Shown here: one piece after another, positions 8,201-15,523 of the stretch
Position numbering within the stretch: position 1 is the stretch's first letter
How the letters are laid out: every line of letters starts with the position of its first letter
Source: a bacterium
Lineage (GTDB): Bacteria; Patescibacteriota; Minisyncoccia; UBA6257; GWB1-50-10
Assembly (NCBI GenBank): GCA_030647415.1
Contig: JAUSKB010000012.1
Span: forward strand, 1 to 43,232
Reading direction: 5' to 3'
Length of the DNA stretch: 43,232 nucleotides
Notes under the pieces: model-generated
What the model was told of the DNA's origin: nothing
Database searches by the model: none
What the model saw: the letters and a program-made list of their open reading frames with translations, nothing else
Made by a program: the position numbers and the translations under genes

Positions 8201-8228
8201 TCCGCCGAAGGCGGATCCGCCTCCGGCG
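8201..8228. repeat. REP-like GC palindrome TCCGCC/GGCGGA
   Basis: TCCGCCGAAGGCGGA followed by TCCGCCTCCGGCG. The same composite occurs in frame in pheT (11142-11171) and at 43160-43189. It is flanked by AAGTTNGTAAGTT-like short repeats. Confidence 0.7.
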
Positions 8229-8281
8229 TATAAGTTTGTTAGTTGGTAAGTTCGTAAGTTACATATCGCACACGTCCACAG

Positions 8282-8321
8282 AAATTCCATTACCTCACAA
8301 TCGTGAGGTAATGGAATTTTT
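8282..8321 (+). terminator. recG terminator
   Basis: A perfect 17-bp stem (AAATTCCATTACCTCAC / complement) with AATC loop, followed by TTTTT, about 100 bases after recG. Confidence 0.85.
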
Positions 8322-8356
8322 ACTCGATGCAGGGATTGAGAAAAATCGGAAGTTAT

Positions 8357-8380
8357 CGTATAGGACGGCCGTCCTATACG
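8357..8380. other. 24-bp perfect palindrome
   Basis: CGTATAGGACGG followed directly by its exact reverse complement. It lies between the convergent recG and CAP genes; it could be an operator-like site or the hairpin of a leftward terminator. Confidence 0.6.
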
Positions 8381-8430
8381 AGAAAACTTAGTATTTTGTA
8401 CCTCTTTTTTTCTTTTTTCTTCCCGTTCCC

Positions 8431-9489
8431 CTACCGCACCTGCACCGCAGCCAACACCACCGCGTGGTTGAGGGCAAGGAAGCTCACGACAACGAGGAGG
8501 GCGAGTGTGGCTCCCGCGAGCGCGTGGGGGAGGTGGACGTGCTCCATGGTCGCCGTGGCCATAAGGAGCGCCGCCCCGAGCGCAGTCATGAGCACGAGGA
8601 GCAAAACGTTCGCGGTCGCGCGGGGGCTCGCGAGGAGCTGGCCCACCACCGTGGATTCGCGCCCCGATGAAGTCTCGACGACCGCCGGAACGACCGGGGC
8701 GGTTTCTGGCGTACCCGGAACGGCGACAAACGAGGTGTCAACCGCTTGTGCCGGCGCGGACGGCGCCACCAACGCCGGTGGGGGCACGGCCTTCACCCGA
8801 GCAGGTTTCGGTTTTGACATCTCGGTCTGCGCGGCGGCGACTTCCGGCGCAAGCGCCGGAACCACGACAATCGGGGTTGGAGTCGGTGCTGGTGCTGGAA
8901 CTGAAGCTGGCGGTGTTATCGCGGCGGGCTTCCCTGCCTTCGCTAAAGCTACGGCGGGCAAGCCGAAGAACTGCACAACGTAGACGGCGCGCTGACCCTG
9001 GTACTCCCCCTCCGCGACACCGATGCCGATTTCCGAGTAGTGCCCGTTCATGATGTTCGCGCGGTGCGACGGGCTCCGCATCCATGCATCCACCACATCC
9101 TTCGAGTCCATGAAGTTCACCGCCAAATTCTCACCGGCGTACGCGTAGGCGTACCCCGCCTGCTTGAACCATGCCCACGGCGCGGTGCCATCCGGCGCCG
9201 TGTGCGCAAAGTACCCCTTGGCCGCCATGTCATCCGCCTTCTTCTGCGCCGCCCCTTGGAGTAGCGGATTCACCGCGAGCGTGCCGAATACCTCGTTCCC
9301 CCGCTCCGCATTCGTCGCGTCCACGATGACGCCGGGGAGAATTGCCGCGAAGAACTTCGCGGGAATGATGAAAAACACCTGCGCGAGGAAAACAAGCTCG
9401 ATGAAAAGCGCCACGGTGAGCGCCGCGATGGGTAGCTCCCAGCGACCGACGTGCTGGCGTCCGTAATGATTGTTCGTGGGTTCCTCCAT
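8431..9489 (-). CDS. CAP-domain (SCP/PR1-like) membrane protein
   Basis: This ~352-aa protein has an N-terminal membrane segment (ELPIAALTVALFIELVFLAQ and on), then a bacterial CAP domain at about residues 60-180 with typical motifs (NAERG.., WMRSPSHRANIM, YSEIGIGV, YVVQFFG), a Pro/Ala/Val-rich linker, and two C-terminal membrane segments. CAP proteins are secreted, of unclear biochemical role. The ATG at 9489 is chosen because a TATACT -10 box lies six bases upstream and the 11 codons before it overlap that promoter. A dispersed repeat (GCCTTCGCTAAAGCTACGGC) near 8940 encodes ALAKAGKP right after the CAP domain. Confidence 0.9.
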   Translation of the reverse strand: MEEPTNNHYGRQHVGRWELPIAALTVALFIELVFLAQVFFIIPAKFFAAILPGVIVDATNAERGNEVFGTLAVNPLLQGAAQKKADDMAAKGYFAHTAPDGTAPWAWFKQAGYAYAYAGENLAVNFMDSKDVVDAWMRSPSHRANIMNGHYSEIGIGVAEGEYQGQRAVYVVQFFGLPAVALAKAGKPAAITPPASVPAPAPTPTPIVVVPALAPEVAAAQTEMSKPKPARVKAVPPPALVAPSAPAQAVDTSFVAVPGTPETAPVVPAVVETSSGRESTVVGQLLASPRATANVLLLVLMTALGAALLMATATMEHVHLPHALAGATLALLVVVSFLALNHAVVLAAVQVR

Positions 9490-9495
9490 ACGTTC

Positions 9496-9504
9496 AGTAT
9501 ACCA
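9496..9504 (-). promoter_or_regulatory. Extended -10 (TGGTATACT) of the CAP gene
   Basis: TATACT preceded by TGG, six bases before the ATG; no ribosome-binding site, so likely leaderless. The TATACTGAA core recurs before the Ig-repeat gene and the pilin gene. Confidence 0.6.
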
Positions 9505-9600
9505 AACAAACTTATACCACATCTACAGAAATAGAGCAATAGCGCACGGTCCGTGGGGAGCGGGGGCGACCGATACTATCACAACCAGAATTAATACTTG

Positions 9601-9635
9601 GGAAGTCGGACTTCCAACGAGGAGGTCCGACTTCC
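9601..9635. repeat. Palindrome GGAAGTCGGAC / GTCCGACTTCC
   Basis: An 11-bp perfect inverted repeat just downstream of pheT; may serve as its terminator hairpin, although no clear T run follows. Confidence 0.55.
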
Positions 9636-9653
9636 AAAAATCGGGAACCACAG

Positions 9654-11738
9654 CTACCGGACGGTGGCTCTGAAGTCCTGCGCGAGAACGCGGGCGATTT
9701 CCTCAACCAGCCGGTCCACCTCGGAGGAGGTGAGCGTCCGGTCTGGCGCCTGGAAGACGAACCGAAGCGTGATGCTCTGTTCCCCCTTCCATGCGGGGTC
9801 AATGTACTCGTCCACGAGGTCCACATCCTCCATGATATCCGCCCCGGCCGCCTGCGCCGCGCGCATGACCTCCCCGATGCGAACTGAAATAGGAACACGG
9901 AGCGAGAGGTCGCGGATGACCGAGGGGAAGAGCGAGAGCGGCGCGAAGGCGACATTCCCCGAAGCAAGCGCGGCGATCGCTTCAAGGTCAAGCTCGGCGA
10001 GCGATACCCGCCAGTCCCGCGGAGCTCGCGGCGAGGCGCCAATGTACCCCACCGGCTTTCCCTCCGCCATGACGGTTACGGTATGCACACCGTCCGTGGC
10101 GTTCGCGGCCATGTGGGTGATGAGTGCCGTACCAACATTCGTGGGCTTCACCGCAAAGGTGATATCCCGGATACCAAACCCCTCGAGGAGGCGCAGAAGC
10201 GCGCCCTTGAGCTCGAAGAATGTCTCGCGCTTCTTCGCCGCGAGCGCGCACCCTACCATGAGCCGTTCTGTGATGCCGACGCCGCGACCGCCTGCCCACT
10301 GGAAGACCTTCCCCACCTCGAACACCCGACAGGCATCAAAGAATCGGGCGTTCGTTTTGACCGCACCGACGAGGTTTCCGGCAAGCGACGGGCGGAGCGC
10401 CTCAAAGAGGTCACTCGAGGGGTTTTCCAGGTACACGACTGCGCCCCCGGGCGCAAATGCCTTCGCATCCTCGTGACCGATGAACGAGTGTGTGTACACC
10501 TCATCGAATCCGAGGCCCACGAGCACATTTCGGACGTGGGATTTGGCAGCCACCGCAGGGTCATCGGCCGGCGGCGCAAGCGCCACGCGCGGTGCAGCGG
10601 ACGGCAAAGCCCCGTATCCCAGAAATCGAACCACCTCCTCCGCAACATCATTAAATGTCTCGATATCCATGCGTTCCGGCGGCACCTGCCAACGATTATC
10701 CTTGAGCGGCACGAATCCGAGCGCCGTGAGGATGGATATGACGCGGCGGGGCGCGACCGGCGCACCAATCAGCCGCTCGTACTTCTCACTGTCGAACCGG
10801 ACAATATGCGGCGTCGGCGCCTGCGGATGGGAATCAAATGAGTCGCCCCGCGTCGCATGTGTAGTATCCTCGAGAAGCTCCGCCGCACGGGCGAGCGCAT
10901 GGGCCGGGAGCGAGGTTGGCATCCCCCGCGCAAACCGTTGTGATGCATCGGTCGAGATGTTCACAGTGCGAGAAGTGCGGTAGATTGCGCTCGGTTCGAA
11001 GGTCGCCGCTTCGACAAGGATGCGGGTCGTCCCCGCCGTCACCTCCGCCTCCTTCCCGCCTTTCACGCCGGCGATTGCCTGCGGCCGTTTCGCGTCCGCG
11101 ATGACAAGGGTACTGGTTGGCAATGCTACGTCCGTACCGTCCCCGCCAGAGGCGGGTCCGCCTCCGGCGGAGATAGTTGTGATACGCTCCCCCGCCCGCG
11201 AAGGGCGGATAACGAGCGCATGCCCGTCCAGCCGGTCGAGATCAAACGCGTGGAGCGGCTGACCAGTTTCGAGCATCACATAGTTCATGATGTCCACCAC
11301 GTTCGAGATGGGTCGGAGACCGCACTCGACGAGAGTCTTCGCGAGCCAGGCGGGTGATGGAGCAACGCGGACGTTGTCAAACGCGCACGCGGTGTATCGA
11401 GGGCACCGGTCAGTATCCTTCACCGTCACTGAAAAGGTGCGTGGTGCGCGGGCAGAGCCGACCGGCCGGGGTGGTGTGGGGAACTTCAGCGCCACACCGA
11501 GCGCCGCGGCAAGCTCGCGGGCGATACCGATATGTCCCGAGCAATCCGCGTACCGGTTCGGCGGCAGTTTCACCTCAATTGCGTTTCCGCCCGCCTCCGC
11601 GGGGCCGGAGCCCGCTACGGCGGGGCGAAGGCCCGCGTCCTCCGCCTCGAATGAGTGGAGGGTGAGTGTGTCGATCGCCTGCTGCTTATTTTTGAGCGCA
11701 GGGACGAACTTTTTGAGGAGGGGGTAGGAGAACTTCAT
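9654..11738 (-). CDS. pheT: Phenylalanyl-tRNA synthetase beta subunit
   Basis: PheT pairs with PheS as an alpha2beta2 enzyme charging tRNA-Phe and carries the editing domain. Visible are the B3/B4 editing region, B5, the catalytic-like domain and the C-terminal anticodon-binding FDX-ACB domain (SLFPSVIRDLSLRV on). At 694 aa it is about 100 residues shorter than most bacterial PheT: the N-terminus goes directly from MKFSYPLLKKF and LTLHSFEAED to KLPPNRYADC, so the EMAPII-like tRNA-binding OB domain is missing. Two in-frame insertions come from GC palindromes (AGLRPAVAGSGPAEAGGN near 35; AGGGPASGGDGTDV near 195). Downstream of pheS with an ACGAAT palindrome between. Confidence 0.96.
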   Translation of the reverse strand: MKFSYPLLKKFVPALKNKQQAIDTLTLHSFEAEDAGLRPAVAGSGPAEAGGNAIEVKLPPNRYADCSGHIGIARELAAALGVALKFPTPPRPVGSARAPRTFSVTVKDTDRCPRYTACAFDNVRVAPSPAWLAKTLVECGLRPISNVVDIMNYVMLETGQPLHAFDLDRLDGHALVIRPSRAGERITTISAGGGPASGGDGTDVALPTSTLVIADAKRPQAIAGVKGGKEAEVTAGTTRILVEAATFEPSAIYRTSRTVNISTDASQRFARGMPTSLPAHALARAAELLEDTTHATRGDSFDSHPQAPTPHIVRFDSEKYERLIGAPVAPRRVISILTALGFVPLKDNRWQVPPERMDIETFNDVAEEVVRFLGYGALPSAAPRVALAPPADDPAVAAKSHVRNVLVGLGFDEVYTHSFIGHEDAKAFAPGGAVVYLENPSSDLFEALRPSLAGNLVGAVKTNARFFDACRVFEVGKVFQWAGGRGVGITERLMVGCALAAKKRETFFELKGALLRLLEGFGIRDITFAVKPTNVGTALITHMAANATDGVHTVTVMAEGKPVGYIGASPRAPRDWRVSLAELDLEAIAALASGNVAFAPLSLFPSVIRDLSLRVPISVRIGEVMRAAQAAGADIMEDVDLVDEYIDPAWKGEQSITLRFVFQAPDRTLTSSEVDRLVEEIARVLAQDFRATVR
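11142..11171. repeat. REP-like GC palindrome inserted in frame in pheT
   Basis: CCCGCCAGAGGCGGG followed by TCCGCCTCCGGCGGA, the same composite as at 8201 and 43160. It encodes an extra AGGGPASGG-like loop before VIADAKRPQAIAGV. Confidence 0.75.
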
Positions 11739-11747
11739 GTTGAGTAT

Positions 11748-11844
11748 GATACCAATATACGAATGGTACGAATGATGCTAATCATACGAATGGGGATTTA
11801 TTAGCATTATTCGTATCATTCGAATGAATTAGCATATTGGTATC
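11748..11844. repeat. ACGAAT-unit palindrome (copy 1), pheS/pheT junction
   Basis: Ends GATACCAATAT and ATATTGGTATC are exact inverted repeats; between them 9-bp units of the form ACGAATNNT run inward on the left and in complement on the right, giving two ~45-bp arms. It fills nearly the whole gap between pheS and pheT. Confidence 0.9.
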
Positions 11845-11847
11845 GCA

Positions 11848-12954
11848 CTAAAACTGCCTCACGAACCGCAAATCGGCGCCGTAGAACAAACGGATGTCCG
11901 GGATTCCATACTTGATCATCGCGAGCCGGTCGAGGCCGACGCCGAAGGCGAAGCCCTGAATCTCATCGGGATTGTACCGCACGGCATCAAAAACCCGGCG
12001 GTGCACCATCCCTGCCCCCATCACCTCAAGCCATGTTTCCTTTTGTTGGTTGTTCGTTGTCCCTCGGCTCCGCTCGGGATGGTGAGCGTGTCGAACCATT
12101 GGTTGTCGGTTGTTGGTTACTTTGATATCCACCTCGAGGCCCGGCTCCACGAACGGGAAGTAGCTCGGGCGGAAACGAAACGTAACTGCTTGTCCCCTGA
12201 AGAACTCCGTAAAGAAGCGCTCGACGACATACTTGAAGTTCGCAAGCGAGATGTCCGGCCCCACCATGAGCCCCTCCACCTGGTAGAAGTTGATCTCGTG
12301 GGAGGCGTCTGTCGCCTCGTACCGGAAGGTTCGACCGGGCACGATGATCTGGAAGGGCGGGTTGTGCGCCTCCATGTACCGGACCTGCATCGGCGAGGTA
12401 TGCGTCCGCATGAGTAACTTACGACCGACGACCGACGACCGACGACGGGCCTTGTTGTTTGTTGTTTGTTGTTTGTTGTCGGTTATCCAGAACGTGTCCC
12501 ACATCTCCCGTGCGGGGTGGTTCGCGGGGATGTTCAGCGCGTCAAAGTTGTACCGCTCCGTCTCCACCTCCGGACCCTCCACTACCGTGAAGTTCATGCC
12601 GGTGAAGATGCGGCGCACGTCGGCGTCCACGAGCGTGAGCGGGTGGAGGTGCCCCCGATGGAGCTTCGCGCCCGGCTTCGTGGGATCGAACTGCCGCGCG
12701 ACGGCCGCAGTCTCCTTCGCGAGTGCGGCGGCGCGAACCTTGAGCTGCAATTCGAATTCGTCGCGGAAGGCGTTCGCCGCACTCCCGAGTGATTTTCGCT
12801 CGGCGATGGGGCGCTTCGCAAGCGACCGCAAAATCTCGGTCAGCTTTCCCTTCCGCCCCACGTAGGCCACGCGCACGGCCTCGAGCTCGCCCGCGTCCGC
12901 CGAAGCGTCAAGGTCGCGGAAGGCATCAGTACGAAGCCGGTCAAGTTCGTCCAT
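11848..12954 (-). CDS. pheS: Phenylalanyl-tRNA synthetase alpha subunit
   Basis: Catalytic subunit of PheRS. The N-terminal coiled coil (about 1-90) is followed by the class II core: HPLTLVDADVRRIF, motif 1 MNFTVVEGPEVETERYNFDALN, motif 2 GRTFRYEATDASHEINFYQVEG, motif 3 GFAFGVGLDRLAMIKYGI. Two low-complexity insertions interrupt the core in loops: NKQQTTNNKARRRSSVVGR between WITD and LLMRTHTSP, and NNRQPMVRHAHHPERSRGTTNNQQ before TWLEVMGAGMV. They are encoded by heptamer tracts and a dispersed repeat and account for the slightly long 368 aa. Upstream lies the ACCCTGTTAGA element A, whose edge is about 15 bp from the start codon. Confidence 0.97.
   Translation of the reverse strand: MDELDRLRTDAFRDLDASADAGELEAVRVAYVGRKGKLTEILRSLAKRPIAERKSLGSAANAFRDEFELQLKVRAAALAKETAAVARQFDPTKPGAKLHRGHLHPLTLVDADVRRIFTGMNFTVVEGPEVETERYNFDALNIPANHPAREMWDTFWITDNKQQTTNNKARRRSSVVGRKLLMRTHTSPMQVRYMEAHNPPFQIIVPGRTFRYEATDASHEINFYQVEGLMVGPDISLANFKYVVERFFTEFFRGQAVTFRFRPSYFPFVEPGLEVDIKVTNNRQPMVRHAHHPERSRGTTNNQQKETWLEVMGAGMVHRRVFDAVRYNPDEIQGFAFGVGLDRLAMIKYGIPDIRLFYGADLRFVRQF
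12041..12120 (-). repeat. Composite insertion in pheS (heptamers plus TCGACACGCTCACC repeat)
   Basis: TTGTTGGTTGTTCGTTGT, then CCCTCGGCTCCGCTCGGGAT and GGTGAGCGTGTCGAACCA, then GGTTGTCGGTTGTTGGTT. Same architecture as the recG insertion at 7218-7291. Confidence 0.75.
12418..12486 (-). repeat. Two adjoining heptamer tracts inside pheS
   Basis: Four units of ACGACCG followed by four units of TTGTTTG/TTGTCGG, both with exact 7-bp periodicity. Their total length leaves the pheS frame intact. Confidence 0.85.
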
Positions 12955-12968
12955 ATGATATTCAGTTT

Positions 12969-13068
12969 ACCCTGTTAGAGATTTGCATACAATTTCTATA
13001 TTCCGCACCGGTTAATGCCAACACATTCACGTGAGTTACAGTCAGTGTGCGCGCAAATCTCTAACAGG
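12969..13068. repeat. ACCCTGTTAGA element, copy A
   Basis: Arms ACCCTGTTAGAGATTTGC and GCAAATCTCTAACAGG flank a core of about 66 bp unrelated to the cores of other copies. Lies between pheS and tRNA-Met. Confidence 0.85.
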
Positions 13069-13169
13069 TCATTCGACTCTGAGAGTCTCAGACTCGAAGA
13101 GGTGAACCCCGTTCCGAAATACGTGCATAGATGCTTGCTGATACGACCAAACCGGCGTACACTTTTCCG

Positions 13170-13241
13170 TGCGGGGAGGAGCTCCGGATGCTCGTGAGGC
13201 TCATAACCTCATCGTAGTTGGTTCGATTCCAATCCCCGCAA
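13170..13241 (+). tRNA. tRNA-Met (CAU), initiator-like
   Basis: Cloverleaf: acceptor TGCGGGG/CCCCGCA, D stem GAGC/GCTC with a short 7-base loop, anticodon arm TGAGG-CTCATAA-CCTCA (CAT), T arm GTTGG-TTCGATT-CCAAT, discriminator A. The GGAGC..GCTCGT and CCCCGCA-A features resemble initiator tRNA, but the usual C1xA72 mismatch is a T-A pair and one of the three G-C pairs of the anticodon stem is A-T. CCA is not encoded. Confidence 0.85.
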
Positions 13242-13245
13242 CCCT

Positions 13246-13311
13246 TACGAAACCCCCGACCCCCCAATCTGGGAAACCCTCGGTTTCCCATGTTTCCAAC
13301 ACGGGGGTTTC
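13246..13311 (+). terminator. Nested hairpin after tRNA-Met
   Basis: GAAACCCCC pairs with GGGGGTTTC and encloses GGGAAACC/GGTTTCCC. Likely terminator or processing structure; no long T run is present. Confidence 0.5.
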
Positions 13312-13347
13312 GCGTTGCGGAGCGCAGAATCGAACGGGAAATCGCGA

Positions 13348-13863
13348 CTAGAGCTTATCTTCGAAGATTAGCTCCATCTGCGACTGGTCATAGTATTTTC
13401 CCTCGACTCTCATCTCCTTCTCTGCGAGTCCGATCCGATGGAACCCGAGCTTCTCATACATATTTCTCGCGGCGACCTGAAGCTCATTCACACTCAACCG
13501 AACCTTTATGATCTTTGGGTTCGAGTGAAGGTCTTCTAGTATTCGGCTCATGAGCCTATACCCGATCCCCTTCCCTCTGAATGCGGGATTCACGAAGACG
13601 CTCACAATCGTCGCCATATGCTCCACGTGTCGCAACGACTCGAAGCGGACTCCCGCAATACCGACGAGTTGATCTAAGATCTTTGCTGCGTATGTGATGC
13701 GTTTCTGGTCCTCGAGTTTTCGTCGCCACTCATCATCGGGTAGATTTATTTCTTCCTCAAAAGAGCTGCCGAAGGCGGTTGGATCAGTTTTCAGGGCACG
13801 AAGTCGGAGTTCCTTGAAATCCCGCCAGTCTTCCTGGTTTAGCACTGCAATCTCCGATTCCAT
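13348..13863 (-). CDS. GNAT-family N-acetyltransferase
   Basis: This 171-aa protein has the GNAT fold throughout: the acetyl-CoA-binding motif A is VSVFVNPAFRGKGIGYRLM (R-G-x-G-I-G), followed by a motif B segment NELQVAARNMYEKLGFHRIG. Substrate unknown; candidates include small molecules or protein N-termini. The gene stands alone, convergent with tRNA-Met, and no clear ribosome-binding site is visible before the ATG. Confidence 0.92.
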   Translation of the reverse strand: MESEIAVLNQEDWRDFKELRLRALKTDPTAFGSSFEEEINLPDDEWRRKLEDQKRITYAAKILDQLVGIAGVRFESLRHVEHMATIVSVFVNPAFRGKGIGYRLMSRILEDLHSNPKIIKVRLSVNELQVAARNMYEKLGFHRIGLAEKEMRVEGKYYDQSQMELIFEDKL

Positions 13864-13986
13864 TCTTCAATGCTATCACAGATAGCGCGGTAGAACATTT
13901 GTAGTACACGCGCTATACTACCCTCCATAACAGACATATCAAGCACGGTCGGTTCGAAGCAGGGTCATCCGGAGGGGTGCCGGTGC

Positions 13987-14277
13987 ATGGCGTGCAAGGG
14001 CGGCGCGTGGTGCGGCGCAGGCCGCGGCTCTTGCCACGGCGGCTGGTGGATGGTGGTCCGCATCGTCATCATGCTCGCAATCGTCGCCGGGGCATTCGCG
14101 GCGGGCGTGAAGGCGGGCGAGTTCCGCGCCTGGTTCGGCGGCGGGTACGGGTCGTCGTACGGCCCCCGCATGATGCAGGGGTACAGCAATCGCGGATACG
14201 GGATGATGGGTCGCTGGTACGACAACATGGTACCGACGGCACCCACGACCCCGCCCGGCGACCAGCCCGCGCAGTAG
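13987..14277 (+). CDS. Small single-span membrane protein, Gly/Tyr/Met-rich C-terminus
   Basis: This 96-aa protein starts with a Cys/Gly-rich head (MACKGGAWCGAGRGSCHGG), has one hydrophobic helix (VVRIVIMLAIVAGAFAAG), then a Gly/Tyr/Met-rich tail ending in Pro. Function unknown. Support comes from a GGAGGGG ribosome-binding site about nine bases before the ATG, a TATACT box near 13912, and a strong terminator directly downstream, so it is monocistronic. Confidence 0.8.
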   Translation: MACKGGAWCGAGRGSCHGGWWMVVRIVIMLAIVAGAFAAGVKAGEFRAWFGGGYGSSYGPRMMQGYSNRGYGMMGRWYDNMVPTAPTTPPGDQPAQ

Positions 14278-14300
14278 CCACGCTTTTGATTCAAAACTAC

Positions 14301-14333
14301 AACCAGCGGCTCCACGCCGCTGGTTTTGGTTTT
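14301..14333 (+). terminator. Terminator of the 96-aa gene
   Basis: AACCAGCGGC-TCCAC-GCCGCTGGTT, a perfect 10-bp stem, followed by TTGGTTTT. Confidence 0.85.
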
Positions 14334-14411
14334 GCTCCCCGGGTGGCCTGCCCGTAACGCTTCACGTAGCGATGCGGGCGGGGACGAAGTTGGAACTTTT
14401 GTAGCCTCTGA

Positions 14412-14444
14412 AAACGAGAAAGGTGCCACACGTTGACCGTGTAG
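14412..14444 (-). terminator. Terminator of the 66-aa gene
   Basis: Minus strand GCTACACG-GTCAA-CGTGTGGC followed by a T-rich tail (TTTCTCGTTTT). Confidence 0.6.
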
Positions 14445-14463
14445 CGCCTTGTTTCTCTGAATC

Positions 14464-14664
14464 TTATCTCTCAGACTTGACCACTTTCTTCCCCACACAT
14501 CGAGTGGCTGCTACCCTGCCAAGAATGAGGTGTGTTTCTCGATTCGTTTCTTTGGAGACAGTATCCGTTTGGGGAAACATTCTAAGAGCTTCCCCACTAT
14601 CAATCGCATGTGCAATAAATGCGAAGGCGGACATTCCTTCGATTTGTCTTCTGCTTTTTTCCAT
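14464..14664 (-). CDS. Small unknown protein, 66 aa
   Basis: I do not recognise the product (MEKSRRQIEG..; no membrane segment, basic C-terminus KKVVKSER). It is supported by AAGGA about ten bases before the ATG, an exact-consensus promoter upstream (TTGACA-18-TATAAT) and a terminator after it. The longer plus-strand ORF over the same bases has none of these signals and is taken as a shadow. The AT-rich leader contrasts with the GC-rich neighbours, which may indicate acquired DNA. Confidence 0.65.
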   Translation of the reverse strand: MEKSRRQIEGMSAFAFIAHAIDSGEALRMFPQTDTVSKETNRETHLILGRVAATRCVGKKVVKSER

Positions 14665-14724
14665 TGAAAAATTCCTTTTGGTGATTAATACTATTTATCT
14701 TAAAAATTGAACGAACTAAAAAAT

Positions 14725-14754
14725 ATTATAGTATGTTGATATACTACATGTCAA
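14725..14754 (-). promoter_or_regulatory. Sigma70-type promoter of the 66-aa gene
   Basis: Leftward TTGACA (14749-14754), 18-bp spacer, TATAAT (14725-14730), both exact. Confidence 0.85.
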
Positions 14755-14785
14755 TCACTTCCCAGGTGGCTTCCCCGCCTGGGAT

Positions 14786-15523
14786 AAAAAGGGTGTCAGG
14801 AACCCTTTTTCGGACGCCATGGATCCCGGATGGCGCATTGCAAATTGAATTTCTTGACGCTCCGTTCGACCCATGCCTTCGACCCGTACGGCCTGCTTCG
14901 TTTGATTGCGTCGCGAATTCGCTCTGTTTCTTCTTCCGATTCGCATTGATTGACCCACACGCGGTAGTTCTCCGGCTCCGCGACCGGCCACGCGCTCAAG
15001 ATCCTCCGCCGCGCTTCGCTCCCCTGCGTACGCGCATACAGGCTTGACCACTTCCAATCCTCCGCGCGACGCACGAGCCCCGCGCGCTTCGCGTTTGCCT
15101 CGACATATCGCACCAATGACGTGAAATACGCGTCCGTCTCGACTGGCATCGAATGGTATCGCCCTTGGTACACATGTCCGTATCCGACCGTGTTCGTCGT
15201 CGCGTGGTAACGTTGAGTGTGCGTCAGTGTGACCCAGTGCATGAACGCGGAAAGGTCGCCGTCGTTCCTCGGATGGAGCACCAGATGCCAATGGTTCGGC
15301 ATAAGGCAATATGCGAGAATGCGCATCGGCGTCAATTCCATTGCCTCTTCCATGATTCCGAGGAATTTTTGATAGTGCGCGTTCTTCGAAAACAACTTGA
15401 AACGAAAATTCGCGCGGTTCAGCACGTGATACACGATATCACCGACCTCCACACGAGATGCTCTGCCCATGATAATAGCAACATTATACCACGACCTTGA
15501 AAAGGGTTCCTGACACCCTTTTT
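14786..15523 (-). mobile_element. REP-flanked RAYT element
   Basis: The transposase gene is bracketed by two copies of a REP-like hairpin in inverted orientation: AAAAAGGGTGTCAGGAACCC plus TTTTT on the left (14786-14810) and AAAAGGGTTCCTGACACCCT plus TTT on the right (15500-15523). Each copy is itself a hairpin (AAAGGGT..ACCCTTT). Confidence 0.85.
14796..15470 (-). CDS. REP-associated tyrosine transposase (RAYT, Y1/IS200-like)
   Basis: This 224-aa protein belongs to the Y1_Tnp/TnpA_REP family, HUH-type nucleases that cut single-stranded REP hairpins. The HUH motif is NHWHLVLHP (about residues 57-65), and the catalytic Tyr lies in the downstream helix around YFTSLVRYVEANAKRAGL; WKWSSL is also typical. 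The stop codon lies in the left REP copy, so gene and flanks form one unit. It sits exactly at the 3' end of the Ig-repeat gene. Confidence 0.93.
   Translation of the reverse strand: MGRASRVEVGDIVYHVLNRANFRFKLFSKNAHYQKFLGIMEEAMELTPMRILAYCLMPNHWHLVLHPRNDGDLSAFMHWVTLTHTQRYHATTNTVGYGHVYQGRYHSMPVETDAYFTSLVRYVEANAKRAGLVRRAEDWKWSSLYARTQGSEARRRILSAWPVAEPENYRVWVNQCESEEETERIRDAIKRSRPYGSKAWVERSVKKFNLQCAIRDPWRPKKGS

Noticed and set aside
8179-8391. 70-aa ORF after recG
   Set aside because: It runs through a REP-like palindrome and the recG terminator hairpin and has no ribosome-binding site.
14423-14710. 95-aa plus-strand ORF
   Set aside because: The opposite-strand 66-aa gene has promoter, ribosome-binding site and terminator; this ORF has none.
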